Shown piece by piece: positions 1-12,400 of a stretch of DNA of 64,000 nt. The translations under genes were made by a program, and so were the position numbers. Source of the stretch: Chiridota heheva (Eukaryota; Echinodermata; Holothuroidea; Apodida; Chiridotidae); assembly GCA_020152595.1 (NCBI GenBank), contig JAIGNY010000135.1:1-64000 (forward strand). The letters run 5' to 3'. The first letter of the stretch is position 1. Each line of letters begins with the position of its first letter. Under the pieces are notes generated by a model, which was not told the DNA's origin, made no database searches, and saw only the letters and a program-made list of their open reading frames with translations.

Positions 1-410
1 TTTAATCTTTCATTGGCGTTGGCAAGTCAGTGCATCTCCTTTCATTCTTGTTCAATAAATAGAACCAAAAGAGACGTTTTATGTATAAAGAGTGCTTGCT
101 TTCCCATGTTTTCTGAATTACTGGGTGAGGTCGTATCCTTGAGCTTATTTTTGTCTTAGAATATCTGGGACAATTCACGATATATTTTGAAGCTTGTAGT
201 AAAATGTGAAAATCTAAAACAAATGAAAATGTAAGTTCATCCTTCATAGCCCAGGTAGCCTCTACTAGCCCTATTTCTGCATATACATCCCTCAATAAGC
301 CCTTTCTCTATACTTGCTTCAAATAGTTGAGCATGATGTCCTTCCAACAGTTCTAGTTTAACAAATGTTTGGATACTATGTTATTCATGATTTTTTTAAT
401 TTTCTTTCAG
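1..410. other. Intron sequence left of the first visible exon
   Basis: I see no exon, RNA gene or recognisable repeat here. It ends in a pyrimidine-rich tract and the AG at 409-410, so it is the tail of the intron that follows the LRR-encoding exons outside the window. Confidence 0.6.
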
Positions 411-487
411 GGTATGAGTGATCTTGCCAAGGGAAAGAGTGAAGGACTCGGAACTCAGGATGAATTTCAAGAAGGAGAAACCCTCAA
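411..487 (+). CDS. FLII: FLII exon: linker between LRR and gelsolin halves
   Basis: Follows TTTCTTTCAG and ends before GTACTT. It reads [14 protein letters not shown] and then a polar, acidic stretch, leaving two bases (AA) that complete a Lys codon with the next exon. GMSD also occurs at this point in vertebrate Flightless-1. The linker is expected to be poorly conserved, so this exon rests on splice sites, phase and the GMSD match. Confidence 0.8.
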
Positions 488-3400
488 GTACTTAAATCTG
501 TATTGTCATGTTATATATAATAAAGAGGTGCAGTGACTCATGGGTTAATGAGTCTTGCTCGTATTTGAAAGGTACGGTGTTTGATTCCAGTTGTGAGCGC
601 TGCATTGTGTCCTTGAGCAAGACACTTTACTTGCTTCAGTCCACTCAGCTGTAGAATGAGTACCAGCACTGCTGGGGAGTTAATCTGCGATGGACGTACG
701 TCCCGTCCAGGGGGAGTCATGTACTCTCATCTGCTTGTGCCTAATGACTCAGATGGCTTTAGCTAAGCTTATGTTTAAAAGTCAATATCAGCTACAATGC
801 TTGAATAAAAACTGAAAATAGCAAAAGACCCCATCAAACCTCCAGCTAAAAACATTCTTCTCGCATTATTTAGGAAAGAGGTTCTGAAAGTTATCAATGA
901 TTGCATTTAAGCATTACATGAAAAGTTTTAGGTTATACTACATCACAAATTTTGTATTATCAGAACTTTGATCGGCCATAACTCAGAAACCAATAACTCA
1001 GAAACCCATAACTCAGAAACCCATAACTCAGAAACCCATAACTCAGAAACCCATAACCTATCAATCCAAAGACTTTCCTACTTACAGTTTTTTATCATTC
1101 AGTAAAGTAATTTACTTATCTTACAGTAAAGTAATTTACTTATCTTTCAGTAAGGTAATTTACTTATCTTTCAGTAAGTTAATTTACTTATCTTACAGTA
1201 AAGTAATTTACTTATCTTTCAGTAAGGTAATTTACTTATCTTCCAGTAAGGTAATTTACTTATCTTTCAGTAAGGTAATTTACTTATCTTTCAGTAAGGT
1301 AATTTGTTTTCAGGATGTCTCTCTAGCATACAAGTTACAAGCACAAAACAAGTACAATTTTATTACTGGATAATGTTCGTTTGATGCTCTTGTTACAAAA
1401 TCATTATGAAACATTTGGCTGAATATTGTAAATTACTTATAAATCACTTAAGTGTTTATTATATTATAAATTACACAAGTGTTTATTTTATACCTCATAT
1501 TTGAAATTATTCTTGAATATCTTAAATTTGACTTTCTGAATACCTTTTAAAGTTGAATAAGTCACTGTACACAGCCCCCGGGTATGAATGTTTGTAGGAA
1601 GAAACTTCTGGCATAAGAACTGGCGCAATTCTATTTTTGTAAGCGGACACATGGAATATATTAATTATCTATCACATTGTCCAGAGAGTGAGACTAATAT
1701 GAAAACCACATGTCAAAACAAAAGTATGAAATAAGAAAGTTTCAATGCATGTTTATAGTCTTTGCTGCATGTGGAAGGTTATAATTGGCACTATTTAAAT
1801 CATGTTGTTTCATAGTTTTGTATGGGCAGAAGAAAATGCATATTATTCAACATCCTTTTTGATATTTGACGTATATTGGCATAGGATGGCTGTACAATTC
1901 TTATCACTAAAGCCATGATATTCCAACAAGTTATTTTTTTATCACCCACAGAAGTCCAAAAAGTTGGTTAGATGCACTTACCAAGCCTCAGCTGGATTAC
2001 AGCGACTTTTTTCATGATGATATCGGTCAGATTATAGGCCTTACCATATGGCAAATCGAGAACTTTGTTCCAATTGAGATTGAAGATGGTAAGCTAAGAG
2101 TTGATAATGATTACTTTAGTAAATATAGAGAAATATTTGTCAAAAAAAGTACAGAACGACAAAACCCTGAAGAAACTTCTTTGATGTCTTGCTGTGTACT
2201 AGTATGAATATTCATGTATGAATATTCATGCCCAAATCATGCATTTGGATTTGGGCATGAGGGTATGCCTATTGAAAAAGAAGATACCACACACTGAGGC
2301 AACAGTCAATTAAAGATTAATGTTGAGGCAGAGTTTTTATATACGCATTAATGCACTGGGCAAAGGTCTTTGACCTTAAGTGGAATGGTCGAACTTTTGG
2401 CGGGCCATTCGTGAGTGCAAAGTCCTTTGAACAGTGCATTAAATGTGTATATAAACACAATACCAAAACATAAATCATTTTATAAAATTTCTGTGTTAGT
2501 TTACTTAAAATGCATGCAAAACAACTAAGAAGACTGAAAAACGTGAACAGTTTACTTGTACTTTATCTCTTTCTTTCTTAAAGCATTCACCTGTTCTAAA
2601 AATGGACTAAACCATATAATCAAGGTTGTGCATTACCAGGAATAAGTGCACAGGTCATGACAATGCAAATACTCCATAGACATTTTATAACACGTGTCCC
2701 AAAAAGCGTTAACTGAATTTGGGATACAAAAACTTTCACATTTTTGTCTGAATATTCAACCATGCATACTTTAATTCCTTCTTAAGTAATCCGTTGAAGA
2801 ACATTCATGATAGCCCATTCGGAAAACAAAGTTTTCACTCTTAGAAAAAAAAAAAGTTGGTTAATAAACTTATATGCGATTACCAAATGATGTATGCCCA
2901 TTTCCTTTAATGATCGCAAGCACAAATTAAAATGCCAGTGCATGAACACCCGTGATAAACTTTTGTGTCATCTTCTGCTGCATGGATTGTAACACTCAAA
3001 GAAAACATGTCACATAACTCCCATCCGAAAGATTTACACTGGTTTCCAATTTCTCATCGCATCATGTACAAAATATTACTTATTGTTTACAAATCGATGA
3101 ATGGTTGTGCCCAGTTTATATATCTAACTTGCTGAAATTATATGTTCCTCTTCGTAATCTTCATTCTGGTGATAAACTCCTTTTATGCGAAGCAAAATCA
3201 TTACCATACATGGGGTGACAGATCATTCGCTGTTGCAGCTCCGGCGTCTTTGGAATCGATTATCCCTCCATATCAGGTCTTGTTCTGTTGACCCATTAAA
3301 AAAAAATATAAAACCCCATCTCATGTGTGATGCCTGTACAAATATGTACTTAATTTAAAATCACTGTTCATTTATTTTATTGTTCATGAATACTTATTTG

Positions 3401-6400
3401 TAATTTTGATGTAATATGAGCATCCATTAGGAAGGATATGTGCTCGTTATTAATCTTATTCATTATTATTATACCCGAGCCAAACGAGTGCACAAATTTA
3501 CAGGAATACACAGTTTGTAATGTAGTACGTTGTGGACAAGCAAGAAGCAGTGAACAACTTTTCAAATAAATGATATTTTGTAACAGTTATAGAACTTTGA
3601 AGTGATTTAGGTGAGGTCATAGTATTTTCTAACAATATTTTGAACATCAAATAAATTTTGGAACCTTTTTGTGAAGAAAATCTGTTATCATTTTTAGGAA
3701 CATAAATTAGAAGTGTTCTGTTGAAGCAGCCCGTTTCACGTTTTTAATTTCCATTGGATTGTAAGGTATGCTGCCTAGGTAGCACTGTACATGCTTTAAA
3801 GTTTTCACAAGATTGAATGAAAACGAATGGTATAGAAAGTGTATTATAGAAAATCATACCCTCACTAAAGGCTGTTAATATATTTGTATTTAAATTTAAC
3901 ATAATTCTTTTACTTAATGAAATCGTTTGACATTTATTTATTTTTGCTGGATTGTTGGATTCATTTTGATTAAACAAATAAACATTTTGATTAAACAAAT
4001 AAACATTTTGTTTAAACATAATAAACATTTTGTTTAAGCATAATAAACTTTTTGTTTAAACAAGATAAACATGCTTTGGTTGTCTTACATTGAAGCATTT
4101 TTTCTTGAAGAAAGAAACCATGCTGACTCAAACATGAACAAAATCGTAGTGAAAATTTAGCAGTAATTTATGACTGACTTTCAGGAATGTTTATTTCATT
4201 GTAAGAAGATAAGAGTGTGATCAAATTGTTAATTGTCCACTTTTTGAAAAACTTTTTTGACGTATTTTCTTACATATTGTATGTAGAGACTAGGAAGCTC
4301 TTGAAAGCAATAGTTGTTGTGTAAATCACAGTAAATCAAACATTTAAGGACCTCTGCACAATGTAATAATGCATCTGAAATAACTTCAAAATGTCAGACT
4401 TCGCTTGTACGTTCTTTGTTCATTTAGTGTACATGTTACAAAACAATGATTATTCATAGAAATAACCAGAAACTTACTTCATCTTTTTTTCTAGCCCTGT
4501 TTGGTAAATTTTATGAAGCAGACTGCTACATTGTGCTAGAGGTAAGTTGATAAAGCATGTTTTGTCTTTATTTCTTTAGTGATCATACATTGACCCAAGT
4601 AAATAGCATCTGAAACAAGAACGTCATAGGCCTGAACAAGAACGTCATAGGCCTGAACAAGAACTTTGTAGGCCTGAACAAGAACGTCATAGGCCTGAAC
4701 AAGAACGTCATATAGGCCTGAACAAGAACGTCATAGGCCTGAAGAAGAACGTCATATAGGCCTGAACAAAAACGTCATAGGCCTGAACAAGAACGTCATA
4801 TAGGCCTGAACAAGAATGTCGTAGGCCTGAACAAGAACGTCATAGGCTTGAACAAGAATGTCATAGGCCTGAACAAGAACGTCGTAGGCCTGAACAAGAA
4901 CGTCGTAGGCCTGAACAAGAACGTCGTAGGCCTGAACAAGAACGTCGTAGGCCTGAACAAGAACGTCGTAGGCCTGAACAAGAACGTCGTAGGCCTGAAC
5001 AAGAACGTCAGAGGCCTGAACAAGAACGTCGAGGCCTGAACAAGAACGTCATAGGCCCGAACAAGAACGCGTAGGCCCGAACAAGAACTTCAGAGGCCGA
5101 AGAAGAACGTCGTGAGGTCCAACAAGAACGCCATAGGCCCGAACAAGAACGCCATAGGCCTGAACAAGAACGTCATAGGCCTGAACAAGAACGTCATAGG
5201 CCTGAACAAGAACGTCATAGGCCTGAACAAGAACGTCATAGGCCCTGAACAAGAACGTCATAGGCCTGAACAAGAACGTCATAGGCCTGAACAAGAACGT
5301 CATAGGCCTGAACAAGAACGTCATAGGCCTGAACAAGAACGTCATAGGCCTAAACAGAAAAGTACATAACTCTCCAGTAGAAGGAGTAACATTAAGACCC
5401 ATGCTCTGAAATGTTTTGAAACAAGTGTTTAAGGTTTATGGAGAAGTAAAGGCAACTTGCTGGGGAATTCATGACAAACCATGTAAATAACATTAGATGC
5501 CTTAATTGGTTGAGTCTTTTGAATTTTCTGGTGTTAATATTTTCTGTAATTTGAGATGTATGAACAGGCAAACCTTACGTTAATCAATTTTAACCACACC
5601 CCAATTAGCGTCTATGGGGAAGAAACATATTCTTCATTTGCAAAGATGGAAAACAATGAAAGAAATTTAAAGATGTTCATAAAGGTATTGTGTCATCTTT
5701 CCTTCCACAATTTACTAAATTGAAGAAGGAATCTCATCTCAGTCAAATTGCAATGTTCTTATCATTCACGTCACATCCGATTGTGGATCATTTCTAAATA
5801 AGTGTGCACTGTGCGCATTGTGTGTATGTACAGACAATGCTAGTCACTTGGTTATTGACTGGTTGTCGGTATTTGTGTATGACCAATCGGACGCTTTGGC
5901 TTGTATTACTGTCTGGCTTATTTATGTCTGGCTTTTAAACAATTACAAACCGTAAGAAATGCAGAACTAAACTATTCAGGGAATGAGAGGAACAAGAAGG
6001 AAGAATTGTTTCAGAGAAGAAACCATCATACCTCCTCTACAACTATATTTAGTTCTCCCATCCCCTACCTACTTCTTTTATATATGTTTTAAAAAAATTT
6101 TTTTACACTTTGGCACTTCCTCTTTTGATCCCAGCTTCCTGGCTATTAGCCCCGAACTTCTTTTAGATTCTTAGTAATAACTTTTCCTACCTCTGAAATG
6201 AGCTTGATTTTACCTTTGCATGATTGTTGCCTCATCAAACAAAATTGAACAAATGAAATTTGAATTGATCAGAAAATGTGCAGCTTATTTTCCATGCTTA
6301 GACAAGATTTTCATGATTTTGTTAATTTGATTTGTAATAAGCTAAAATTTTCCAACATTTTTACCTTTCTTTTGGTATTGAATTTGTTCATACAAAACAA

Positions 6401-9400
6401 AGAATTAAGCAAAGAGCATTGAATATGAGGTGTTCATTAAAAGTGCAACATCATTTTTCTTATCCTTTACAGACCAGATTTGATGCTTCTTCCAATCTTG
6501 ACTGGCAGATTTACTACTGGATCGGGGAACAATCGTCTGTGAGTTGTACTGTTATTTACCACGGCTTACTGTTATTTACCACGGCTTAATGTTATTTACC
6601 ACGTCTTACTTTTATTTACCATGGCTTACTGCTATTTACCACGTCTTACTGTTATTTACCATGGCTTACTGTTATTTACCACGGCTTACTCTTATTTACC
6701 ACGGCTTACTCTTATTTATCACTGCTTACTGTTATTTACCATGGCTTACTGTTATTTACCACGGCTCTGAAAGAAGGTTTCAAATTTTAGTTTAAAGATT
6801 CTGACTTTATTTCATTTTAGATTTCATATATTTGTTCTGAGTTTTTAATTTTATTTCGTTAAGAGATTTCATTTTTTTAATCAAATTTTTGAGATTTCGA
6901 CTTCTTCAAAGCTACCGTACCACAAAGCAAGTTACAGTCGCATTGAAACACTGCAAATAAAATCAAAAACTTGAAACGAAAGTCTAAATCTTGAAACAAA
7001 AAGTTGAAAACTTGAAACAAAAAGTTTAAATTTTGAATTGTCCCTTCAGAGCCACAGTAGTTTTTTGATTGTTGATTGGAACTTTTATTTTCATATAAAT
7101 TTTTTGTTGGTTCATCAACTTAGGAGTTGCTTATTTTCTTTTCATTTTCATTACGAAGTCTTTTAATTTTGTTTAATTTGTTGATCTCTTTTGCCACAAA
7201 CAAATATGAAATAAGAGAAGGCATAGCTTTAATGAGCAATGGTCATCAATTACAACTTACAAGTAAAATAATGTCTTGTTCCTCCAACTTTTTCTTAATT
7301 ATGTGATCTTGTCTTTTGCAATTTTATCTCTAAATTCAGATAAAAATAAAAACTTATAAAGAAAATTATCAAAAAAGAGTAATATTTAAAGCTATTGGAG
7401 ATATAGAGAAAAAAAATTGTGTGCAAAATAAGTAGGGATTTGACATTTGTATTTCAATAACCATAAACTAACCTCTGAGTAACACAATAGAAATGTTGAC
7501 GATTGTCATCAATCTACAGCAAACTTACACTTTTAGCGGTTGAAATGGCTGTAACTGTTTGCTGTCAGAGAGTTTCTTGGAGGACGGACCAGTTGTTCGC
7601 ATAACTTCTGGAATTTTCAATAAGCTTCAGACGTTCTTCCTACAGCACTTGCTTTCAGATGAACTTAATCTAGGTGTTGGGAGTCCCATGAGGTTTGCCA
7701 GTGGTCACAAACAAGGGAAGTGATAAGCGGTTTGATGTCAGAAAGGGTTTTGGGAAAGGGGGTAGGCGGCAGGTTGAGGGCAAGCTTAGCAGCTGCATCA
7801 GCTCTGTCATTGCCAGAGATGCCAACATGGCTGGGTATCCAGAAGAAAAGAATACTTTTCTGCAGGGGAGGGAGGAATTTGCTCTAAATTTCCTTCATAT
7901 TTTTGCAATATTTTTTATTTTTGTGAAATTTCCTATCATTTTTAGGAAAATTGCCTCATTTTCATGAAATTTTCTTCAATGTTTGGGAAATTATCTTCAT
8001 TTTCAGGGAATTTTTTTTCATTTTTGGGAAATTTTCTTCAATTGTCTGAAAATGTTGCCAAAATTTCCAATAATTTTCCACTCTCCTCCCCCCCTCATTC
8101 CCCCTCCCCCTCCTTTACAAATAGTTTTTGGACATAAGGGACATATATTTTAACTTTCAGATTTTTGATGTTTTCAACTTTTTAGTTTTTTTATGTTTAT
8201 ATTTTTGCCTTTTTAGCATCTCATTATAAGATAATCACAAGTAGAGTTATTGTTATAAAAGTTTTATTTAGCACTTTGAGTTGTGAAGTTTTCAAAATAA
8301 ATTCTTTTCAATTGAAGTTTCGTTTATTTTTGGTTTTGATCTTTCCAACTTGTTCAATCAATTTGACGGGATATTCAATATTATGGCATATCACATGAAA
8401 ACCTTCAACGCTTGCAAAGACTGCAAAGACTTCAAAATTGTGCAGCGCGTATGATTTTTTGTGTTGATAGACGTGCAAGCGCTTCCCCCTCTTGCGTGTT
8501 CTTTATTGGTTGTCCATCCAGCAAAGAATTGATTTCAAGATCTTACTGCATGTGTACAATTGCATTAAAATAAATGCGCCTTCATACCTTCAAGATTTGC
8601 TGCATATTTATGAGCCTGGACGCATTGGTCTTAGATCCAACAAGGATGTCACTCGCCTTGTGGTGCCAAGAACTAATCGTGTCAGTGGGGACTGCGCCTT
8701 TTCTGTCCTGGGACCACGTTTGTAGAATAATCTACTCATTGCAATCCATCAGGCTCAAACTGTTTATTCTTTTAAGAAGGCCCTTAAAGACTCATCTTTT
8801 TCCAACTGAATAAGTTTTATGCTGTCTATAATACTTATTTTCTTGTTTTTTTCATCTTGTTTTGGGATTTTTTTCCAATCATTTTATGCTTGTATACTGT
8901 CCTGCAATTCTTTTACTTTTTGATATTGTATATTAAGAGATTGTCTATGTATTATCAATTTTATTGTAAAGTGCCTCAATCCATGGGAGAGGTGCTATAT
9001 AAATAAGTGCAATAATATTAATGATAATACAAATAATAATGATAATAATTTTGTTGATTTTTATTTTGTTTAAGAATGTTTCAGCTTTTGAATTTGATTT
9101 ATTCAGAATTTGATTGTTTCAAGTTTGAATCAATTCAATAGTTGGATATTTTCAACTAATTCAACTTTTCAAATGTTCCGGTTCTGCTACATGTGTGTAA
9201 AGTGTCGACATGTTTACATTTTTAAGATATGATTCCTTAATTGAATTGGACATGTCATTTACCTTCCCAAGTATTCAATTTTTTAGTTGTTTAAAATGTT
9301 GTTTTATTGCATATCTTTGCCATTTCTTTGACTTAAAACAGTTTTTAGTTTGGTTATATTTTTGGCAGTGATGGCTAATTCTACTTGATTTCATTGATCC

Positions 9401-12400
9401 TTAGTTGGATAAGAAAGCCTGTTCAGCCATCCATGCCGTCAACCTGCGCAACTTCTTAAATGCCAAAACTCGTACAATCAGAGAAGAAATGAACGATGAA
9501 AGTGAGGAGTTTCTGGACCTGTTTAACCACGACATTGTTTACATAGAGGGCGGTACAGCAAGTGGCTTCTTCTCTGTGGAAGATACTCAGTACATATTAA
9601 GAATGTATCCGCGTGTGCGGATCAAAGAATCCTCATTTAGAATCAGTGAGTATAATGTCCCCATATTGTTTTTTAAACTTAATAATTATGTTTTTGCAAC
9701 GAAGTATGATGAAAAGTGGTGGAGTCATATGTGTAATTGAAATACAGTAATCCTTCATTTGTGGTAGCGTCTCAAGTATCTGAATCATCAAAACATATTC
9801 TGAAACCCTAATTAAGGCCAGAATTGGGCTTTGTATGTAGAGGGTATTCTCAGGGTCAGCATGACATGAGCAAAGGGGAAATGTGTCGGATATGCAATAG
9901 GATGAAACCTTAATTAAGGCCAGAATTGGGCTTTGTATGTAGGGGGTATTTTGGAGGTCGGCATGACATGAGCAAAGGGGAAATGTGTCGGATATGCAAT
10001 AGGATGAAACCTTAATTAAGGCCAGAATTGGGCTTTGTATGTAGAGGGTATTAACAGGGTCGGCATGACATGAGCAAAGGGGAAATGTGTCAGATATGCA
10101 ATAGGATGAAACCCTAATTAAGGCCAGAATTGGGCTTTGTATGCAGAGGGTATTCTGGAGGTCGGCATGACATGAGCAAAAGGGAAATGTGTCAGATATG
10201 CAATAGGATGAAACCGGAATTAAGGCCAGAATTGGGCTTTGTATGTAGAGGGTATTCTCGGGGTCGGCATGACATGAGCAAAGGGGAAATGTGTCAGATA
10301 TGCAATAGGATGAAACCGGAATTAAGACCAGAATTGGGCTTTGTATGTAGGGGGTATTCTGGAGGTCGGCATGACATGAGCAAAGGGGAAATGTGTCAGA
10401 TATGCAATAGGATGAAACCGGAATTAAGACCAGAATTGGGCAAGATATGCAATAGGATGAAACCGGAATTAAGGCCAGAATTGGGCTTTGTATGTAGAGG
10501 GTATTCTCGGGGTCGGCATGACATGAGCAAAGGGGAAATGTGTCAGATATGCAATAGGATGAAACCGGAATTAAGACCAGAATTGGGCTTTGTATGTAGA
10601 GGGCATTCTCGGGGTCGGCATGACATGAGCAAAGGGGAAATGTGTCAGATATGCAATAGGATAAAACCCTAATTAACCCTTACTCTCCCAAGGTTCCAAA
10701 AATAGAATAAGCTATTTCTGAAATTTTTGGAAAGAGGATTTTTCAGCACTTTCTGTTCCATTTGTACCAAAACAATTTCGACTTTTATGAAAGCTAACAT
10801 GTTGAGCTTTCCAAAAATGTGCATATTTCCGAACTCATATATGCAAATTAGGTCATTGAATTAGCATATTAGGTCTCCAAACATTCTATCTTTATGACAC
10901 GCTTGTGCCTTGTGGCTAAATAGCAAAAAAATATGGATAGAATTTCTGAATCGTCCTTGGAAAGACCTTTCACTTGATACTATTCATGGATTTTTAGGAA
11001 TCAGAAGAAAAAATTGACGCAAATATGAAAAATTTGGTACATTTTGACCTAAAAATTATCCCCCGATTCTGTGAATAATCTATCTAATAGTGTATGGCAC
11101 TAAATTTTCCGAAAAAATGCATTTTCCCCTTCTATGATGTCCAAAACTAATAGAATGCAGAAAAACAAGATGTTTACATCATCATTTGCAAAAAATAAAA
11201 TAAGAAATTATGCAAATGATATGCAAATTTGGTCATTTACCTCAATTATTATGCACGAAAGTGTTTTTTGTTTATTTCTGACCCAATTTCAGCCATTACA
11301 AGCTTCACAGCTACTTTCATGTTGATAGACTATGCTGATTATCTATTGAACACTTACTTCTGTTCATTCCACTTGGAATTCATAAGAAATGTTTGCCGAA
11401 AAGGTCCAAATTTGTAAAGTCTTCTGCTATACCTTGTTGCTGCAAATAGAAATACAAAAAAACAAAACAAATTGCAACTATATTCATTCAACTTACTTTA
11501 GTTTGGTCTTCCCATAACCAGTTACCGAAGACCTCGTGTCGATTCCGGTCACTCTCCACCAGTACTTCCCACAGATGATAGTCTTTATCGGCTGCAGGGA
11601 TGACCTTCGACCGTTGTATCTCCTGCAGCCGAGCATTCCGCTCTTTCTTCCTGGTTTTGAAGGCAGCTTTTTCCGCTGCAGTCGGATTTTCTTTGAGTGG
11701 TGATGGTGGCGAGACTGCAGCGGAAGGCCTGGAAGAGGGGCCTGAGCTCATCTTCAACGGTCTGTCCCTCTTCCTCTTGGGTTGGGGAGTAGCGGGCGGC
11801 TCGTCCTCTTCAAGCATACACATAACATGTTATCGCATAACATGTTATTGTGGTTTCTAGTAGCGGGCGGCTCGTCCTCTTCAAGCATACGCATAACATG
11901 TTATCGCATAACATGTTATTGTGGTTTCTAACCTGCCCCACAATTTTGTGGTAACCGTGGGGACAGACTTTTACAGCCGGGAAGCCCGGGGGTACATACA
12001 GGGGTCCAAAATGTTTGTTTTATCGATCTAGTCATCACCACAACAGTGGCATAGCCAGGAGGGGAAAAGGATCATGGTCCCAAAAAATGGGGCATCAAAA
12101 TAATGTACCGGTACTAGGCCTATATACAAGCATTTTCCTTTAAATGGGCCTGGGGCACCCCCAACATGTGTATTTTGCCCTAACATGGGACCCCTACTCC
12201 ACTTTCCCCATAAAATTGTGATTTTGGCCCTGAAATAATGGAACTTGGATTTTGTGAAATTGGGAATACACATATTTCAGTAGGCCTAAATTTACAATTT
12301 TGCCATTGGGAAATACATATATTTCAGTCCATTTAGAAATGTTATTATTGGGATTCAGCTTTCATTTGTTTCATCCGGGCTATTATAGAAAGGACCTAAA

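Noticed and set aside
4796-5402. Open frames with seven-residue repeats ([14 protein letters not shown])
   Set aside because: Produced by the 21-bp intronic array on both strands; no start context, splice sites or non-repeat sequence.
10130-10672. 180-codon frame with 34-residue repeats containing [16 protein letters not shown]
   Set aside because: It looks like a Cys-containing repeat protein, but it is the 102-bp satellite read in one frame. Other units of the same array contain stops (CCTTAATTAA) and it is intronic.
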